9,576 nt of DNA. It comes from Planctomycetota bacterium (lineage in GTDB: Bacteria > Planctomycetota > J058 > JARGOJ01). Position 1 is the stretch's first letter. The number at the start of each line of letters is the position of its first letter. Position numbers and translations under genes: made by a program. Of this stretch, positions 5,916-9,576 are shown in pieces. The stretch is from the NCBI GenBank assembly GCA_029210225.1, contig JARGOJ010000269.1:1-9576 (forward strand). The letters are read 5' to 3'. The notes under the pieces are model-generated. The model ran no database searches, was not told the origin of the DNA, and was given only the letters and a program-made list of their open reading frames with translations.

Positions 5916-7535
5916 TCAGGCGGTTGGGAGCACTTTCTTTGGCTTCTTCGCCTTGACCCATTGCTTCTTCATGAGCGATTCGTCAATCTTCCGGTCTGTA
6001 ATCTCGCCACGGAGAACTCTCACGTTGTGATCGTAGTTCTCCGATTTGAACTGGCTGAGATAATCGAAGAAGTGACCGGAGTCATAGTAATAGAGCAGCT
6101 GACCGATGTCGGTGTTGATACCGCGTTTAGTGAGTCGTTTCCAACCTTCGCGGAGTAAGCGCCGGAAGCGTGGAGAGCCTTTGTTCCAGAACTTCTGGAG
6201 ACGCATACGGATGAAGCTATTCTCAATGAAGTTCGACTTGGTCTTCCGGTAAGTCTTCCAGTAGCGCTCAAGGCGATCGAGTGCGCGATCACTCGTGTAG
6301 GCTTCTTGGTAGAGCCAGATGTAGCCGTCCATGAGCTCTTCGCGAGTCATGTGTTCAGGTTTGTAGACGACGTGGCGTGTGTCGTAGTATTGCCAATCGA
6401 AGTGGTCGAGGCGATCAGCGTTCTTGTAATCCTCGTGGAGCGCCGTTCCTGGCATGGGAGTGAGGATACTGAAGAAGGGATAAATGATGTTGTTCTCGTC
6501 GACGAAGTCAAGGATCTCGCGGAAGGTCGCGATGGTATCGGTGTCGAAGCCAACGATGAAGTTACCGACGACGCTCATGCCTCGGGCGTGAATGCGGTGC
6601 ATGGCCTCCTGGTAAGTCAGGCAGAAGTTGACCTTCTTGTCCATGGCGAGCAATGTCTCTTCAGAGATCGACTCAATACCGATGATCAAGGTCGAGCAAC
6701 CGGAGGCGGCGAAGAGGTCGAGGAGTTCTTCGTCACGGCAAACGTTGAGGGTTGTCTCTGCAGACCATTCCCCAAGCTCTCCACTTTTATAGAGGGGAAC
6801 GAGGGCTTCTAGAAGCTCTTTAGTGTAGCTGAGACGTGAGATGAAGTTGTCGTCAACGAAGTAAAGCGCCTTCATTTTGTCTTTGAGATAGCCCGACTTT
6901 GGCAGGGAGCGGATCTCTTTAATGATGTTGTCAACCGGTTTGAAACGGAAGGTCTGACCCGAGATGTCTGGGACGCTGCAGAAGCGGCACATAAAGGGGC
7001 AGCCACGGGTTGTTTGAATCTGGTGGAAGAGGAAGTCGCCGCCGTTGAGCTTGTCCCATGCCGGCACCGGGATTTCGTCCATTGGAGGAAAATCTTCGGC
7101 TTTGGAGGTCTTGGGAGCCTCGCCCTTTTTGAAGGCTTCGACAAAGAGAGGCCAGGTCTTTTCCGCTTCGTTGATGACGACGTGGTCGACATGTTCGAGG
7201 GCTTCATCTGGGCGCAGAGACGCATGAATGCCGCCGAGCACCACTTTGGTGCCGCGTCTTCTGAACTCGTCTGCAACCTCGTAGACGTGGGTGACACAAG
7301 AGGTCTTGGCAGACAGGGCGACCAAATCGGCGTCGGTGTCGTAGGGAATCTTTTGGAAGAACTCGTCGATGATCTCGACTTCGACGTCTTTCGGAGTGCA
7401 AGCAGCGACAGTGATGACGCCAAGATCAAGCAAAGATCGTTTGAACCCAAGAACTTCGCACATAAAGTCCATTTCGTAGAGTTCACGATCTTTGGGATCG
7501 GAATTTTTACGAGTCATTATGAAAAGAATCTTCAT
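5916..7535 (-). CDS. B12-binding radical SAM protein (complete)
   Basis: A 539-residue protein of the class B (cobalamin-dependent) radical SAM group. Residues 1-140 form a Rossmann-like B12-binding domain (MKILFIM opening, DLVALSAKTS, VVLGGIHAS at 98-106). The radical SAM core carries the cluster motif C179-x3-C183-x2-C186 (RGCPFMCRFC), then YFVDDNF (225-231), the IIGIES strand (284-289) and ILTPMPGT (357-364). The last 140 residues are rich in Trp, Tyr and Arg (LYQEAYTSDRALDRLERYW), in the position of the DUF4070-type extension of hopanoid C-2 methylase (HpnP)-like proteins. Such enzymes transfer methyl groups to unactivated carbons or close rings (BchE). HpnP itself is not claimed. GAGGAAA lies 7 bases before the ATG. 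It is the last gene of the minus-strand operon, 63 bases after the di-iron oxidase, with no terminator between. Family is firm, substrate unknown. Confidence 0.92.
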   Translation of the reverse strand: MKILFIMTRKNSDPKDRELYEMDFMCEVLGFKRSLLDLGVITVAACTPKDVEVEIIDEFFQKIPYDTDADLVALSAKTSCVTHVYEVADEFRRRGTKVVLGGIHASLRPDEALEHVDHVVINEAEKTWPLFVEAFKKGEAPKTSKAEDFPPMDEIPVPAWDKLNGGDFLFHQIQTTRGCPFMCRFCSVPDISGQTFRFKPVDNIIKEIRSLPKSGYLKDKMKALYFVDDNFISRLSYTKELLEALVPLYKSGELGEWSAETTLNVCRDEELLDLFAASGCSTLIIGIESISEETLLAMDKKVNFCLTYQEAMHRIHARGMSVVGNFIVGFDTDTIATFREILDFVDENNIIYPFFSILTPMPGTALHEDYKNADRLDHFDWQYYDTRHVVYKPEHMTREELMDGYIWLYQEAYTSDRALDRLERYWKTYRKTKSNFIENSFIRMRLQKFWNKGSPRFRRLLREGWKRLTKRGINTDIGQLLYYYDSGHFFDYLSQFKSENYDHNVRVLRGEITDRKIDESLMKKQWVKAKKPKKVLPTA

Positions 7536-7598
7536 GGAGTTTCCTCAAAATTGAATGAGCGTGAACTTGAAGGTCGGTTCGTTTTGTTTCGAGACGGA

Positions 7599-8411
7599 TC
7601 AGGCGACAGCGTTGAGGCGCGGGTGCTTCACTTTGTTGAGGTGCTCACGCCAGTATTTGAAGGTCCGCTCACCGTAGTGGTTGTGTCCTTCATGAGCCTG
7701 GCTTCGTAGGTGAACATTCTCAGGCTGACGCCATCGGACGATTTTGTCTTGAACAGCGCTCCAGAATTTGGCGCGAGCTTTCAATGACAGCATGGCGCCA
7801 CGGCGGACTTCAGCTTGGGATTTTGGGTCTTCGCAGTAGGTTCGAAGGGCCTCTTCGAGCCAGAGTCCGTGATCAATATCCTGCTCCATGTGAAGCGTGA
7901 AATACATGATTTGATCTTCGGTAAAGCCGGCGCGACGGAGTCCGCGAACGATGGGTGGGAACATTTTTGGGATGCTCCACTCATGGCCAGGACCGAGGGC
8001 GCCGAGACCCACAAGGAAGGGTTCTTCCTGACAGATGCGGAAGTGCTCGGTCATGAAGCCAGCGACGTCTTCGTGGAGGTAGTTATCCCACTCTTCGTCT
8101 TTGGCGACGCCGCAGGCATCGAGCCATTCTCTGTAGCATTCGGCGTGGTCTTTGCCTTCGGAGCCTTCGCCGTATTCGTCGACGAGGACCTTGGCGAGCC
8201 AGCTCTTTGCGTTTGAGTCCGGGGCGGTGAGTAAGAGCAGCTCCATGTAGGTCGTAAAGGTTCCGACTAAGGGATAGTGCTGCAGGCCGAAGACCTTGTA
8301 ATCTTCTCGGGTGAAGGGAACTTGGGCAACCCGGCCGAGGAGGGGGTGGTTGACGGCGGGGTGTCTCTCGATATCGCGGCGAAGCTTCGCCAGAAAAGTA
8401 ACAGCGTCCAT
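7599..8411 (-). CDS. Heme-oxygenase-like di-iron oxidase (iron-containing redox enzyme family)
   Basis: A 270-residue all-helical protein of the heme-oxygenase-like/TenA/PqqC superfamily. The pattern fits the iron-containing redox branch that includes UndA, BesC, SznF and CADD, which use a non-heme di-iron centre and oxygen. Likely metal ligands by eye are Glu79 or Glu82 and His89 (DEYGEG then DHAECY), Glu144 (PGHEWSIP), and the signature helix H174-x3-D178-x2-H181 (LHMEQDIDHG). The retained acid and histidine ligands argue against PqqC or TenA, which lack metals. Reactions known in the family include decarboxylation, C-C cleavage and N-oxygenation; which applies here is unknown. After the core (about residue 215) there is a His-rich basic tail (QAHEGHNHYGE). 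The ATG at 8411 overlaps the upstream radical SAM stop by one base (TAATG), with AAGGAAG about 8-10 bases before it, so the genes are coupled. Confidence 0.85.
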   Translation of the reverse strand: MDAVTFLAKLRRDIERHPAVNHPLLGRVAQVPFTREDYKVFGLQHYPLVGTFTTYMELLLLTAPDSNAKSWLAKVLVDEYGEGSEGKDHAECYREWLDACGVAKDEEWDNYLHEDVAGFMTEHFRICQEEPFLVGLGALGPGHEWSIPKMFPPIVRGLRRAGFTEDQIMYFTLHMEQDIDHGLWLEEALRTYCEDPKSQAEVRRGAMLSLKARAKFWSAVQDKIVRWRQPENVHLRSQAHEGHNHYGERTFKYWREHLNKVKHPRLNAVA

Positions 8412-9576
8412 TACACCACTTCCTTAACAAGAGGGAGTTTCCGGGGAGTTTTCTTGGGGGCGTTGGCCATGGTGATGTTGGCGGGGATGATGCCCATTTC
8501 GTCGCGTAGATGACTCTCGGGATTTTCGAGGATGGGCCGGTAGTGATTGGCCTTTTGAATGAACTTGATGAGCCCTGGGAGGGCGTCGAAGAAGAACTTG
8601 GGACGGCGTCGGACAGAGGCCCAGATGCCTTTCTTGAAGCTCTTCCATGTGGCCTTGTTGTATTCGGTCAATTTGCGATAGAAGACTTCTCGGGGCAACT
8701 TGGTCGGCAGCACGCTGTGGAGGAGATCGTAGAGGCGTGTGTCGTCGGTGAGGAGCTCTTCTTTGCGAGCGCGCCAGAGTTCGGTTCCTGGGAGAGGAGT
8801 GAGGATGGTAATGAGGGGCACGGCGATACCCATATCATTGATGGCATCGTAGAGGCGGTCAAAGTCTTCTTCGCTGAAGTCTTGGCGCACCATGAAGATA
8901 CCGGTGGAGATCATTCCGAGGTCGCGCATGATCACGGCAGCCTTGCGGTTCTTCTCCATGGTGTTCTTCTTACGGAGATAGTCGAGGGCGCTGTCGTCGT
9001 TTGTTTCGTAGCCTGAGAGAACCATCATGAGGCCACAGTCGCGGAGGCGTCGCATGACGTCGGGGTTGTCGGCGATGAAGTCGCTTCGTCCCTGGGTCGC
9101 GAAATATTTCTTGATGCCTCGTTTTTCGATTTCTTCGCAGAGCTCAGTGAGGCGTTTTTGGTCGGTGAGGAAGTTGTCATCGAGGAAGAAGATGAACTTC
9201 TCTTCGATTTGTTCCATGCGGTCGCAGATGACCTTGGCGCTCATGTAGCGAGTGCGGCGATCATAGAATTCCCAGATCGCGCAGAAGTTGCAATCAAAAC
9301 TGCAACCCCGTGAGGTGGACATGGACGCCATGGGGTTGGCGATTTGAAAGAAGTATTCCTTCTTGTATTCAGGCTTGAGCAGGTGGCGAGCGGGGGCAGG
9401 AAACTCATCAAGAATGGTCTCTTGGGAGCGTTTGCCTGTGGTGACATAGTTCCCATCATTATTAACGAAGCGAAGCCCGTTAATTTCGTGAAGCTCGTGC
9501 TTGGAGCCACCGGATTCGAGGTGTTTGACGAGCTCTAGGATGGTGTATTCACCTTCGCCGATGCAGAGGGCATCAA
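8411..9576 (-). CDS. B12-binding radical SAM protein (5' end outside the window)
   Basis: The last 387 residues of a cobalamin-dependent radical SAM protein. The frame is open from the right edge (first full codon ends the window at 9574), so ATG 9331 is internal. The fragment opens with GEGEYTILELVKHL (residues 6-19), the usual end of the B12-binding domain. The cluster motif RGCSFDCNFC follows (C91-x3-C95-x2-C98; bases 9281-9304), then IWEFYDRRTRYMS, FFLDDNF, ATQGRSDFI, VLSGYE and ILTPLPGT. The W-x-FY...R-x-MS stretch after the cluster recalls the hopanoid C-3 methylase (HpnR)-like branch, a tentative resemblance. Its C-terminal region is shorter than and unlike that of the other radical SAM gene in this operon, so the two are not simple duplicates. 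Stop TAA overlaps the start of the di-iron oxidase. Substrate unknown. Confidence 0.9.
   Translation of the reverse strand, partial: DALCIGEGEYTILELVKHLESGGSKHELHEINGLRFVNNDGNYVTTGKRSQETILDEFPAPARHLLKPEYKKEYFFQIANPMASMSTSRGCSFDCNFCAIWEFYDRRTRYMSAKVICDRMEQIEEKFIFFLDDNFLTDQKRLTELCEEIEKRGIKKYFATQGRSDFIADNPDVMRRLRDCGLMMVLSGYETNDDSALDYLRKKNTMEKNRKAAVIMRDLGMISTGIFMVRQDFSEEDFDRLYDAINDMGIAVPLITILTPLPGTELWRARKEELLTDDTRLYDLLHSVLPTKLPREVFYRKLTEYNKATWKSFKKGIWASVRRRPKFFFDALPGLIKFIQKANHYRPILENPESHLRDEMGIIPANITMANAPKKTPRKLPLVKEVV

Noticed and set aside
7014..7709. Long open frame on the + strand, 231 codons
   Set aside because: It lies antisense to the well-supported radical SAM and di-iron oxidase genes and its peptide has low-complexity Val/Glu/Phe composition typical of a shadow frame.
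8510..9016. Open frame on the + strand, 168 codons
   Set aside because: Antisense to the second radical SAM gene, no recognisable domain, and composition mirrors the coding strand.
9331..9331. ATG 9331 as the start of the right-hand radical SAM gene
   Set aside because: The frame stays open to the window edge and encodes the expected end of a B12-binding domain (GEGEYTILELV), so this ATG is internal.
1..9576. CRISPR arrays, tRNA or rRNA genes, insertion sequences, attachment sites
   Set aside because: No direct-repeat arrays, cloverleaf-like sequences, transposase motifs or terminal inverted repeats were seen on reading both strands.

Overview
The window is a chromosomal segment from a Gram-negative bacterium with moderate GC content. 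Evidence for an outer envelope is a likely lipoprotein, an exported HEAT-repeat protein and the style of the gene content. No ribosomal RNA, tRNA, CRISPR, insertion sequence or phage gene is visible. The exported HEAT-repeat protein, the tandem STAS protein and the B12-dependent radical SAM enzymes would fit a deltaproteobacterial-type lineage (Myxococcota, Bradymonadota or relatives) or the Planctomycetota. That placement is inference only; the rplU, rpmA and obg sequences would settle it.

Layout. Bases 1-106 hold the start of a gene running leftward off the window. Divergent from it by only about 37 bases is a two-gene unit: a tandem-STAS anti-anti-sigma-like protein (144-878) and, 11 bases later, a lipoprotein of unknown function (890-2191). 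After a 163-base gap with a plausible promoter and a structured leader comes an exported protein (2355-3896) that joins HEAT repeats to an alpha/beta-hydrolase fold. All three catalytic residues of that fold appear to be replaced. A strong hairpin terminator (3918-3964) closes this half.

The middle (about 4055-5902) is a conserved housekeeping cluster: rplU (L21), rpmA (L27) and the ribosome-assembly GTPase obg, all on the + strand. The obg start codon is fixed by an upstream in-frame stop but lacks a Shine-Dalgarno at normal distance and follows a U-rich leader.

The right third (5916-9576) is a minus-strand operon. Transcribed order is a B12-binding radical SAM enzyme (cut by the right edge), a heme-oxygenase-like di-iron oxidase whose ATG overlaps the previous stop by one base, and a second, complete B12-binding radical SAM enzyme. 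This operon is the best candidate for an undescribed pathway. It pairs two probable cobalamin-dependent radical methylases or cyclases (both reminiscent of the hopanoid-methylase and BchE-type superfamily) with an oxygen-using di-iron enzyme of the UndA, BesC, SznF and CADD group. Product and substrate cannot be read from the sequence. The operon converges on obg with only 13 bases between stops.
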